A program made the translations under genes and the position numbers. The notes beneath the pieces were generated by a model. It did no database searches. It saw nothing but the letters and a program-made list of their open reading frames with translations, and was not told the origin of the DNA. Shown here piece after piece: positions 46,531 through 57,315 of a DNA stretch of 64,000 nt; within the stretch, counting starts at the first letter, position 1; every line of letters begins with the position of its first letter. Source of the DNA: Chaenocephalus aceratus (lineage: Eukaryota > Chordata > Actinopteri > Perciformes > Channichthyidae); the NCBI GenBank assembly GCA_023974075.1, contig CM043790.1:4210023-4274022 (forward strand), in the 5' to 3' direction.

Positions 46531-47240
46531 GGTAAGAAGAAGTTTAAAGATGTATATTGCGGATATTATCAGTACATCTGATTCAAATGTACATGTGTAT
46601 TCAAGGATGTCAGTGGATTATCCCTAAATTAGTAGATTTAGGGAACGTTTACAGATAACAGATTAAGCTAGGATACCGAATCAAGTTAGCAACACACGTT
46701 GAACAGCCTTTTAATTGTAAATTCCATTCTCTTAATGTCATTTTGTCCAACGTTGTTGAATTAGAGAAGAGGGGCTTCTAAACGGGATTGTATGCGGGGG
46801 TGGAGGGAGTTAAATATTAGATAAATATATAACTTTGGTGCGTGTAAGAGTGAGTGTTTTTAGCAGAGCCATATTGTGTCCTTCTGATTATGTTGATTAT
46901 TACCTGTCTGTATAATGTTGCAGCTCAGCTGATTTTGGATTGATGGCAAAGGGAGAGGGACTTAAGTGAGAGTGAAAACACAAGGTAAGTTTAATACTAC
47001 TGTTTTATATAAGTAAACACCTTATCTCCCCAAGGCATTTCCCATCCAATAGGTGTGCTGTGTGTGTATAACCCTTTCTCCTGTCTGTTACTCCCTCTTT
47101 CAGCACAAGAACCAGAGGGGGATTCAATGGAGCCTGAATACCTGCACTGAGACCCTCACCCTGCACCCTGAGTCTCAACTCTGTGTTTTTCAAGCCTTTC
47201 CCTGTTTTTTTGTATTAAACAAAACATTAAGCTTTCCCAA
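46430..47240 (+). ncRNA. Putative three-exon transcript without a long frame
   Basis: Exon 1 (start unknown, near 46430) ends at 46531 with TTTAAAG/GTAAGAAG. Exon 2 is 46924-46984, between TTGCAG and AAG/GTAAGTTT. Exon 3 starts at 47104 after CTCTTTCAG and reaches an ATTAAA signal at about 47213. All junctions are canonical and the polypyrimidine tracts are good. The longest frame in exon 1 stops right at its end (46529), so this looks non-coding. The start lies in the transposon-like end at 46276, which may provide the promoter, with a CCGGAAGT ETS-type site at 46457. It converges on the minus-strand THAP exon at 47296-47445. Confidence 0.4.
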
Positions 47241-47295
47241 TGGTGTGGTTTTCGTTTTGTGAAAAAGTTCAAATGCAGTGTTTGTATATAATTAC

Positions 47296-47445
47296 ATCAC
47301 ATATTTGTTTGCTGTTGGTCGTGAAATTGCTCCTGCTGACTTGAGCCAGCCATTTTTTCCTCCGCTCTGTGTCAGTGGGGAAGCCGTAAATTTGTACTCC
47401 TTTCTCGGAGCCATTTGAGCATCCCCAGGCAGCACAGCAAACCAT
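47296..47445 (-). pseudogene. THAP-domain first exon (minus strand), orphan
   Basis: 50 codons from the ATG on 47445-47443 to a donor, GAT/GTAATT, at 47296/47295. The peptide MVCCAAWGCSNGSEKGVQIY and then GFPTDTERRKKWLAQV and ..SKQICD are the first two thirds of a THAP zinc finger: the first cysteine pair, the FP and W positions and the third cysteine. The closing x-HF histidine would have to come from a next exon, which I could not find to the left. THAP fingers bind DNA and occur both in P-type and PHIS transposases and in host regulators. It may be a remnant or an exon of a larger transposase gene. Confidence 0.6.
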
Positions 47446-47758
47446 GGTGGCGACAAGGAGGCAGCACAGCAAACCAGGACAACACGGAGAATGACACATA
47501 TGATGTTTGTCAATCTTAAACAATCATTTCCATGTAAAAAAAGTCACAGTTTGTCGTAAAACTGTTGAAATATAAGACTATGAAAAATACGCAACTAGAA
47601 AGACTACAAATCCCAAATCCCATTGTTTGGGTCGCGTAAGTGAAGTCATAGGCGATAAAGACTGGTTGCGACTCGCAATTAAAGCAAAGAAGAAGAAGAA
47701 TATCTCATAACTGATTTATTCCCTCCAGAGATTGCTCCAATAAATTCACTTTTATAAG
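47446..47758. promoter_or_regulatory. Short divergent promoter region between two THAP exons
   Basis: 313 bp separate the two start codons. ACTACAAATCCCA at 47603-47615 resembles the ZNF143/THAP11 site (ACTACAATTCCCA). On the minus strand, GTTTTACGACA then a gap then CAAACATCATATGTGTCATTC recurs on the plus strand at about 54857-54909, next to the SWIM-YqaJ start. No TATA box is seen. The bidirectional role is inferred from layout. Confidence 0.45.
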
Positions 47759-49172
47759 ATGCCTGTGTGCTTTGTACCAGGTTGGAATCACAAAAGTGAT
47801 CATACCACTTGCTCGTTCTATCGCTTCCCGTATGATGAAAGGACCAGGAGTCGTTGGACCAAACATATCAGGTAATATACATGTTTTGCATGGAACATAG
47901 TCAAGTTAGCTACCTAGCTAGTAGCGAGCACGTTAGTTAGCATTACATTACTTAGCCTTGTCATTTGTATTAGCCTTAACATGAAGTAAACCAACATGTT
48001 AAACAGTAAGAGTAGTCATGATGGTAAGTATTTTGGGAAACATTTGAAGAGTAGCCTATCGCCCCCTCCACCAGGTGCTAAGGGGGCGGGAGGTAGGCTA
48101 ACGCCACATTAGCATCAGCGATCTTTTCTACTTAATGCTATCTGCACAAATGGTTAACATTGAACATTAAAAGATCAGGCAGTTCAGGGAAGGAAGGCAG
48201 GCAGGCAGCTTTGCATGACATTCTTCTGGACGTGTTTCATTGTGATGACAGTGAGGGTGAGTCAATCTGTTTGTTGGAAAGACAGTAGTTGAGTGATTAC
48301 TGAGAGAAAATTATTAAAATAGATAATTATTCAAAGTGTTGTTACTTTAAAGTGTTGTTACTGACCTTTTTCTCTTTTATTTCCTTTACCTCACGTGTAA
48401 CTGCTGAGACCCTGAGGAACATGCACACTGGACTGACCTGCTCTGGCAACCTGATTTCCACTGTACGTAATAGTATTTGGTTATGGTATATTATTTATAT
48501 ACATCAAAGGCACAATGCACCCCCCAGAGACACACATGTATTGAGTGTGATATTTTGCATAGGTCATGTGAAATCATCTTTACATACTAGAAAACTGTAG
48601 GAGTGGCAACTTGTTTTGAAATTGAATTTTTAATATCCGATAATAAAGTTGATCTGTTTCCTTTATTCTTCTCTCTTCCCAGCTCCATCCATCACCGTGC
48701 TCTGTTCCTGCAGGTCCTGCTTGCTAATCAATGCTCATATTTTTTTACACAATTACAAATAAAGCCAATGTATTGTATGACATGAAGTTGTGCTTCATTC
48801 TGAGTCAATAATAAATTAATTCTGCCTTCATTCATTCTGCCTTCAACTGCACAATGATTGTGGACTGCACCGACATCCATGTAGCTGCCCCCCAGTAAGA
48901 TGAACCAAGCAAAGTTCACATACTCAACATACAGCTGTGCTCTTAAGTTTACATGAAGAATTTGTGAAATATTGGTAATAACAGGTTTAAATGATTATTA
49001 GTAATTAATCATATAATTTTCTCATTGTAGACGAGCAGATGAGAAAAGCAGAATATGCAGCTGCCATTTTCCACATGGAAAAGAGCCAAGTGTATGGACA
49101 AAAGAGAAAGGGAGCTTAGCTGTTTTCAAACTGGTTCATGTATCACTTAGTTTACTGAACTGTGATGAATGA
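47759..49172 (+). CDS. THAP-domain protein, two exons, short
   Basis: Exon 1 is 47759-47871 and exon 2 is 49031-49172, joined across a canonical GT-AG intron in matching phase (ATCAG/GTAATA and ATTGTAG/ACGAGC). The 84-residue product starts MPVCFVPGWNHKS, continues CSFYRFPYDERTRSRWTKHI, and exon 2 supplies ADEKSRICSCHFPHG. That gives the THAP layout C-x-..-W-..-C-x2-H with FP. The second zinc-binding cysteine is replaced by tryptophan (PGWN instead of the usual PGCN), so zinc binding is doubtful. After the finger only about 30 residues follow, and no transposase or coiled coil is joined. It may be a decayed transposase gene, an N-terminal fragment or a stand-alone finger; the in-phase splice argues that the gene was real. 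Confidence 0.55.
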
Positions 49173-49689
49173 AAGAAATTAGTGAGGTAGTGGTTTACTG
49201 AAGTTACAAATACATTAATATATGAGTAACAGGTCAGTGTAAACACAAGCTTCTGTCAATTATGGATCATTCAAACTATATAAAAATATGTAATAAAGTT
49301 CTAAAACAAGTATTCGGTATATTCCTTGATAGCTTTTGGAGAAGGTTGTTTTTAAGTTTACTAAAATCTATCGTTTCAACTGTTTCACTTTATAAAAAAG
49401 GAACAAGTGAGTTTCTTATTCTGTCAGTAAATTATCCAAATGAAATGTTTTTCATTATTTTAGTCAAATTGATTGTACCTTTTAATAATGATCGCCAAAG
49501 TTAAATTAACTTCAGAAAATCAAATCTGTTCTGAGAAAAAACTAATAAATGTTTAAAGATAGGAACTTGCCATCCCACTGAAAATAAGTCTGTAGAGATT
49601 TAAAGGCGTAGTTGTAGTTCAGTCCAACGTTTCATTTGGATTCATTTGACAACAGTCAACTATTTTCATAAAGAATATATATATTTTTC

Positions 49690-50044
49690 AAAGTCAACTT
49701 TATTGTCAATCTTACTCAGTTTGTGTTTATAGACAGAGAGATCAAAAAGATGTTTCCAACAATCCCAAATACGAAAAATGAAATTATACAATTTACAGAT
49801 ATGTATACAAATATAAATATCCTATATACACCATCATGTATAATGATGGTGTATGATGTAGAAGGAAGTGTGGTAGATAACAAGTAAATATAGAGTTACA
49901 TACAGATCCATGTTACAGCAAAAGATGGAATAACTAAGAAGCACGCAGTATAATAATAATTACATGCAACAATTAAATAACTGCTCAGCATCTCCACCAC
50001 AATCCCAATCTGCTGTGTCCTGTTTTCCTCCCCTCTGCATAACA
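49690..50044 (-). mobile_element. LINE 3' untranslated end
   Basis: On the plus strand TCAACTTTATTGTCAATCTT, then ACAGAGAGATCAAAAAGATG and TCCCAAATACGAAAAATGAA, a stretch common in fish at LINE 3' ends. A TCTCCACCACAATCCCAATC block lies near 49990. It has no coding part. The 50052-52807 element is inserted at its right edge. Confidence 0.6.
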
Positions 50045-50051
50045 CCCCATC

Positions 50052-52807
50052 CAACACACTCTCACTCCCTAAGCGTCCAATAGCGACGTTTGGTCAGTGT
50101 CCGTGGTGTCCAATGTTGACGCTCCTAGTCTCCTTCAGCATCATAAAGGGACGCAAATAGCTTTCAACTGATTGCAATGTATTCCCATCTGCGTCGGGAT
50201 TTGACGCTCATGGAAGCACGGCATTCGTTTATGCCGGCTGCCCTTAAAGGCAATGTGAGCATCCATTCCCATTGGATAACGGAGAATTTTACACCCGGAA
50301 GTAAGTACTCCTCTTACTGTCGATTGATTTTACAGTGATATCTGCACTACTCATCGACTAAAAAACACCAGATTATCCTTGTTAATTACACAACATTGAT
50401 TGGTTTAAATTGTGTGCAATGCTTTTGTATTTTTCCCCTTCGATTCGGAGAAACAAATATGTTTTCTGAGTAAAGGATGGCAGAAGACACTACACTACCC
50501 AGAATCCCCAGCTATCGTTTGGCCTACACCATGTGCTCTGTTTGACAAACCCCGTTTTTTTCACCATTCATTCCGATGGCTGGCGTCTATGTCACGTGAT
50601 CTTCAAATTTCTCCCTGCAGAAAAAGAAAACATGGCCGAAATTCGTTTTATTCTGGGTAGAAAATGCCTATTTTAAAGTTAGTTTGGCCATTAAAATGCG
50701 TTTTGATGTCATTTGATGCGAGAAATATGAGTTGTTATTTCAGATTATGTGTGCAGTGGATGTACATGATCTTTAGTTTGCTAGTTATTACGAAGATTAC
50801 TTCAGGAAATGGCGACGTTTTCATTGTTACCAAGGTGGTTGCTAGGGACGCTGCTATCGATATTATTTCTGTTATGTTGTGTAACTGTTTAATGGTGTTA
50901 TCTTTATTGCTACCCCCCTTCCCCGTCAATGTATAGTGTTGGTCCACAGCCTAAACATATTAGTTTAACAAAATCCGCATCTAAAGAAAGCCTACGTTAT
51001 TTCCCCCCTGTGCAATTCCAGTCTCACATCTCAGAGCACATCGTCATTAACAAATACCGGAAACAGACCAAAATAATAATAATACCTTATTCCGAGTGTG
51101 CTTGCTTTTCTCTTTGAAAGTCATCACATAACGGCATTGTAATACACGGTTCGGCTGCATTACATATTACATATCTGCCGTAGTTCTGTATTTATAGAGC
51201 CCTGATGAGAAGACAAACATGAGGAACTGAAAACGTGACGTGGATCATAAATATATCAGCCATTAAACAACATCTTACATTTCTTTTCACACAATACGTC
51301 TCCTTGCAGTATCAACACTAATTCGGCTCACTTTTATATTTGATCCAATTGGTAGATAGGCTGTATTTACACCATAAAGGCACAGCTGATATAAAGGGAC
51401 ACCTGGTGGTTAAAGCATGTTATTGAATTTCAATATTTTTATTATTAGATATTAATACGATCCCTATAAAGTATATTCATTACTCGTTATTCTCTACTAA
51501 TAGTTAATTAAAGACTGTATGTAATGACTATTTTGCACATCCCGTTCAAGATTTCAAGATTTTCTAAGGTTTATTGACATATCATATAGGCCTACACAAC
51601 TGTGGTGTAGTTCTGCATTGAATGAAAAACTTGGGTTGCAGGTTCCTCAATAGTGCATTACAAGACATCTATCAATATTTGTGCATACCTCCAGCAATGT
51701 TAACTATGTTGAAGCACTTATTTTAACTGATATTATACATAATGTATTACTCTTATAAGATGTATGTAGATATTTCATCTCCGGCCTTGTCAGGTATTGA
51801 ACAATCAATAAATAAAGAACACAGAATTGTTGAATATAAAACACAGAATTTATGTGATTATACTAAATGATTTTCAAATAAACACAACTGCATATTTAAC
51901 TGTTACACATGCTGATGTAACGCAAATGTTCCAACTTGGCATCAATAAAGTATATCTTATCTTAAGCTGATCGATGGCTACTGCCATATTTGCAAAATGT
52001 GCCTCTGAACCTTGACAAGTGCATGTTTCAGGCTTATCAATTAATGTAATGTAATGTTATCACAGGGGTCACACACATACGACCAGCTGTTAAATAAAGC
52101 TCTTCTGACCTTAGCTGGCATGTGGGTATATATATTAATACTGCCCATATTGGGCACAAGCAATTTTCACCCATTTATTAATTATATGTTTTAAATGTGA
52201 GTGTTTCCTGTCCCCTAAACCTCCAGGGATGTACACAGTTTAATACTGGCAACTTCTTATTATGGGAAATACGAAAACGTCTTTTAAAACTACAACTCCC
52301 AGTAGAGACGTGCCATAGAGAACATGTTGCGAAACAGAATAGCCAGCATGTGTAGTTCTGGGGACGGGGTGGGGGAGGGGGGACGCGGTGGACCCGTTCA
52401 AATCCAGTTTTGGACAGTCTGCCGTGGTTCCATCCCATTTCAAGTGCTGTTCGAGAATCGGCTTAACCCTCGGAGCACACTCTCCAATCACAGAGCTTGA
52501 GGACTATCACGGGGTTTGTCAAGAGCACATGGTGTAGTCCAAACGATAGCTGGGGATTCTGGGTAGTGTTCTGCCATCCTTTACTCCTGGGAATGGACGC
52601 TCACATTACCTTTAAGGGCAGCCGACATAAACGAATGCCGTGCTTCCATGAGCGTCAAATCCCGACGCAGATGGGAATACATTGCAATCAGTTGAAAGCT
52701 ATTTGCGTCCCTTTATGACGCTGAAGGAGCCTAGGAGCGTCACAATTGGACGCCACGGACACTGACCAAACGTCGCTATTGGACGCTTAGGGAGTGAGAG
52801 TGTGTTG
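50052..52807. mobile_element. Non-autonomous DNA element (2,756 bp) with long inverted ends
   Basis: The left end CAACACACTCTCACTCCCTA is the inverse of the right end TAGGGAGTGAGAGTGTGTTG. CCCCATC flanks both sides (50045-50051 and 52808-52814), a 7-bp target duplication. The arms match over 50052-50262 and 50469-50555 versus 52807-52597 and 52596-52505. About 205 bp in the left arm, which includes a donor-like GGAA/GTAAGT, is missing on the right. The interior has no transposase; short frames at 50412-50936 have no recognised domain. ACTACAACTCCCAG at 52289 is another ZNF143-like site. The 7-bp duplication does not point to one superfamily. Confidence 0.85.
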
Positions 52808-52864
52808 CCCCATCACACATACGGAACACAACGCAGAGTCCGAGGGTGTTAAGAGTATGTTTAT

Positions 52865-54772
52865 TTAAATGTCCTCCTCTCTACTGGCCAACACAGGGAG
52901 CATATGCTGGGTGTAGAAGTTCTCCAGGAGGAGGAGATTTCCATGCCATGCAGGGTCTTTGGGGATGGGGATGATGATCGCCTCCCTCGTGGTCCACACA
53001 ACAAAGTAGCAGAGACTCCGGTCTGTGATGTGCAGCTGCCCTTGGACCTGGTGCCAGTATGGGTGATTCTCCTTGAGAATATATGACCCACCCTCCTCAC
53101 GGAGACAGAAGGATGGTAACTGGACTGCCTCCGCGATGGTCATGTTCCTCTGGCTGTGTGGACACTTCACCTCCAGCAGGGCAGATGGCTGCACAAGTCC
53201 ATCGGGTGATACTCCCAAAACACCCGACTCACTCACAAAGAGACCAGACTCGAACACTGTCACCCGATAGGCCTCCACAAAAGCCTTCACCCCTTCGGCC
53301 TCGTTTACAACCCCCCAGTTGACAGCCATGACTCCGTCCAAGTGGTACCCCCCAAGCACCCTCTTCATGAGGGACGCGCATGGAGTGGATGAAAGTCCCG
53401 ACCGCAGCACCAACATTGCTGGCTGTCAACCTGCCCTGCCTGTGTAACTGCCACTGAGGATGTGTCCGCTGTCCTACGGTGGCTGTCTGGATGGCAGCTT
53501 GCTGGTCTCTGCTCAGTCGCATTGAGGCAAGAATTGCCTCAAGCCCCCGACCCCCATGCTCCTTCACCAGCTCCGGCACGGTGACAATGGCCTGATGTTG
53601 AGGCCACGGCTCTGGCTCAGGTGACAAAAGCCATGCCATGCCACACTGTGAGCCCCTCAGTGCAGACCTGAACCAGTCTACATCCCCAGTGGCGATGTCT
53701 CTGGCCAGTGGGTTGTATGTCTCCTCTCGCTGTTGGTAAAGTTGAGTCACCGGCAGGACTACTTTTGAAGTGCCAGGCTTCCTCCACTGGCACTTAACAT
53801 CTGTGGAGCTGATCTGCCACATGGCAAATATTGCCAATGCTGCAGCGTGGCTGCATTTGTACATCCCCCGTGCACAATCACAGACAGCGCTCTGCATCGC
53901 GCCATCGTCTCCCATGCAGATCTGTAAAAATAAAGTAAGTATAATTTGTTAGCATGCTATAATAGATTGAATGAGCAATAATACAAGGATGGTCCGGATC
54001 TGGGGGTGGGAGGGTTAATTTTTCCATAGTTTTGTCCTCTTGTCTGATTGTTGTTATTGTTTGTTTTTTTTGTATTTTTTGTAATTTGTGTTGTATTGGT
54101 TGTGATTGTACATTGTATTTTTCTAAATGTGTATGAATACATTTTTGAAAAACATTTGATCAACAAAAAAAAAGGATTTGGTCAGGATCTAGACTCAGTG
54201 TGTAGTTTATTAATTAATCAATGCTCTCTACATTAGGAAAACACATACCAGTGTACCAGAGGTCACACACAACTGTGCCTAGATAACCAAACAAATTGAC
54301 AAGATAACCAAAGTCCTTGAATCTACACACAGCAAATAAACTCAAATGACACAACAAGATGTAAATGGAGATCACACATACAGTATAGTCGATATAAAAC
54401 TGGCCGCTTCAATCTGAAGAGCAACTAAAACAAAACACGGGAGTGTATCTTGTTCTTGTGAACACTAATGTAATCCACAGCATACACAGAGACCACGAAG
54501 TTCTTAAGGAGAAAACTAGTTGCTAAAACAAAACACGTTAGTGTACCTTGTTAGCTAATGTTAGCTAGCTGACATTAACGTTACACATTGCACTCATATT
54601 ACTCACCAACATCTTGTAAAGCCGGTCCCGCTGCTCTTACAGAACCGACTAACTTTCCTTTTGTGTATGTACAGCTCTCAACATGCCCAGACTTGTAGTG
54701 ATTTTCACCTCGTTTTATACTTTTCGCCTCATTCTGAAAGAAACAGGTGAAATTTGCTAACGTGACGGCCAT
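52865..54772 (-). pseudogene. SWIM zinc finger - YqaJ nuclease protein, copy A (one frame break)
   Basis: Exon 1 runs from the ATG at 54772 to 54607 (166 nt, phase 1), before GTGAGT. It encodes MAVTLANFTCFFQNEAKSIK and GENHYKSGHVESCTY. Exon 2 begins at 53921 after a strong TTTTTACAG, or at 53908 (GGGAG/AC), which alone keeps the phase, and ends at the stop on 52867-52865. It holds a SWIM finger, CDC-ARGMY-KCSH, then a YqaJ domain with RQGRLTASNVG, GVSPDGLV (aspartate) and LEVKCP (E-x-K), plus a C-terminal WHQVQGQLHI region. A roughly 5-base deletion near 53405 shifts the frame between the N and C parts. AATAAA overlaps the stop. YqaJ proteins are lambda-exonuclease-like PD-(D/E)xK nucleases. 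A role in transposition is inferred from family knowledge, not shown here. Confidence 0.75.
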
Positions 54773-55610
54773 CTTTGTGATGGTGACGCGTATTGTGCGA
54801 GACCAGAGACCTGTAGTTCACTGAGCGGTTTCACACACAAAAATGTGTAACTTCACAGTTTTACGACACATTTTTATTTTTTTGATGTTCAAACATCATA
54901 TGTGTCATTCGTGGCACAATTCAAATGAATGGTGACTTCAATGTATAATTTTCCGCTTCCAGGGTCCCATGGAGGCTCCCGGAAGGGGAGGGACTTCGCC
55001 TCTCTATAGAGAACCGCAGGGACGCGTCCTAAAACCCGGAAGTACATTTCTTCCGGTTCCTTCGTCAAAAACACAATGCAAATTCTCCATAGGATTTTGG
55101 AAAATAGCTCGAAATAAGGTCTGTGGTTGACACAAATTTAAGAGAGGGATCACGTTTTGTTCAGCCGGATAATCTCCACATGTCTAACCTACTTTTAGAA
55201 TTTTTGAATCATAAATCTAGTCGCCAAAAGCGAAATGCTAACGTTATGCTATAAACGCACTACAAGCCAGTACAGCAGCAGGGTCGCACGACTTCAACGT
55301 TACGCCAACTTAAGATCGTTTCAACTGACTTGCACTGAAACTGCACTTTGAACACTTTAAATATATTATTAACATTTTAAACTGTATACCCCGGTTATCT
55401 AGGCCCTTTTTGTTTTGTTTAATGTATACCACGTTTATCTAGGCCCTTTTTGTTTTGTTGTATGTATACATGTCACACTGTGGGAAAACGATATTTCTGG
55501 ATGTATAATACATGTAGAATTTTTGACAATAAAGCTGACATTGACTTTCGCGTGCTTGCAAATTTTAACAAAGCTTTTCATTTTAGCCCCACAGAATTTA
55601 ACTAGAAGTC
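54773..55610. promoter_or_regulatory. Shared upstream region between SWIM-YqaJ copies A and B
   Basis: 838 bp lie between the two divergent start codons. At about 54857-54909 is the block GTTTTACGACA ... AAACATCATATGTGTCATTC, also found upstream of the minus-strand THAP exon (about 47487-47560, inverted). ACCCGGAAGTACATTTCTTCCGGTT at about 55035 is an inverted ETS-type pair. A roughly 51-bp direct repeat lies at 55385-55465 (TATCTAGGCCCTTTTTGTTT twice), and an AATAAA at about 55529 would end a short transcript. Regulation is inferred only from motifs. Confidence 0.35.
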
Positions 55611-55837
55611 ATGGCTGTGTCAATTATCAGTCTGATATCGTTTTACAAAGATGGTCACGTAAAACAGTGCAGCCTGGATGAAGGTGTGCTTACCAGTGTT
55701 GTCAGGGCTAGCATGAGGGACAAGGTTTATAGTGTCGGTGAGTTGTGATAGCAAGAGTACCGTTAACCTAGAGTTAATTTATTCACATTAATTCCCATCA
55801 ACAAATCAATTTTATGTGTCACATGAAATCTTTATTA

Positions 55838-57315
55838 GGCAAGGCAAGTTTATTTATATAGCACTTTTCAACACAAGGCAATTCAAAGTGCTTTACAAAA
55901 AATGAAAGACATTAAGAAAATGGCATTTAAAATCAGTCATTAAAAAGAAAAGCTAATAAAATAAACATTAAAAGAAAAAATACATGGATAAAAGTTACAG
56001 TGCAGTTTAAGATGAATAGTTAAATTAAAAGCAGCGGCAAAAAGAAAAGTCTTCAGCCTGGATTTAAAAGTAATAAGAGTTGCAGCGGACCTGCAGGTTT
56101 CTGGGAGTTTGTTCCAGATATTTGGAGCATAATAACTGAACGCTGCTTCACCATGTTTAGTTCTGACTCTGGGGACAGAAAGCTGACCAGTCCCTGAAGA
56201 CCTGAGAGTTCTGGATGGTTCATAATTTAGCACTTTCTTAGTGTTAGTGAGGACTCGAGCAGCGGCGTTCTGAATCAGCTGCAGCTTTCTAATGGCGCGT
56301 TTCCACTGCAGCGGGTAGCTCGCTTTAAGCGTGCCGAGCCGTGCGGGGCCCGTTTTTGGTTGCGTTTCCACTTGGCCTAGTACCGGCTAGCGGGTCCTAA
56401 TTCACAGTTTTTTCTGGCCCCATAAAATCGTGGTTCTAGGGCCAGGAACAACCAGGCTGAGTTGGGCTGAGTATGCTAAACTAGACATACACGCGGTTTG
56501 ATTGGCTAGTGCTTGTACTGTCAGATTTGCATACGCGGGATTTGATTGGCTGACGCCTCCGTCGAGGCGGCAAAAGTAGAACATTGCTCTACTTTTGCTG
56601 CGAGCACCGCGAGAGAAACTACGCTTTGCTCCCACAATGCAGTTTGGCGAATCGTGACGTCACCCCATTCAAAGAGAATGGGCAGAAGCGTTGAAGCGGC
56701 AACGCACGCCGCCGTTTGTAGGGGCCGTAATGGAAGCGCAGCATTAAAGTGAGCCGGGCCTAATAAGGCCTAACCAAACCGAGCGAGGCCTGCGGTGGAA
56801 ACGCGCCGTAATAGATGTTTTAGTGAGACCTGTGAAGACACCATTACAGTAGTCCAGTCTACTGAAGATAAAAGCATGGACAAGTTTTTCCAAATCCTGC
56901 TGTGACATTAGTCTTTTAATCCTAGATATGTTCTTTCGGTGATAGTAGGCTGATTTAGTAACTGTTTTAATGTGACTGTTGAAACTCAGGTCAGGGTCCA
57001 TGACTACACCTAGATTTCTGGCTTTATCTGTTGTTTTGAACATTGCAGACTGAAGCTCAACTTTTATACGTTCTGAACTTGGCTCCAAAAACCATTACCT
57101 CAGTTTTATCTTTGTTTAATTGGAGAAAGTTCTGACACATCCAGTCATTGATTTGTTCAATGCACTTACTCAGTGTTTGAATTGGAGCATAGTCTCCTGG
57201 TGAAATGGTTACGTACATTTGTGTGTCATCTGCATAGCTATGGTAACTTATTTTGTTGTTCTTCATTATCTGAGCCAGTGGTAGCATGTAGATGTTAAAG
57301 AGAAGAGGCCCCAAG
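55838..57315 (-). mobile_element. L2-type LINE, 5'-truncated, inside the copy-B intron
   Basis: On the minus strand: [16 protein letters not shown] and [10 protein letters not shown] with the catalytic YADD at 57236-57225, then [32 protein letters not shown] and FSRLDYCNGVFTGL (57088-56815). After a MITE come KLQLIQNAAARVL and FSYYAPNIWNKLPETCRSA (56290-55940). The 3' end on the plus strand reads AAGTTTATTTATATAGCACT. Only the last third of the ORF is kept. The target was the intron of a SWIM-YqaJ gene, which may explain how it was tolerated. Confidence 0.88.
56293..56808. mobile_element. MITE (516 bp) inside the L2 LINE
   Basis: The ends TGGCGCGTTTCCACTGCAG and CTGCGGTGGAAACGCGCCG are inverted copies with one mismatch at the outermost base. 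TAA stands on both sides (56290-56292 and 56809-56811), so a 3-bp TAA duplication of PIF/Harbinger type is likely. CpG-rich interior; frames there (56635-56402) are not recognised. The LINE reads through on both sides as one sequence when the MITE is taken out. Confidence 0.83.
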
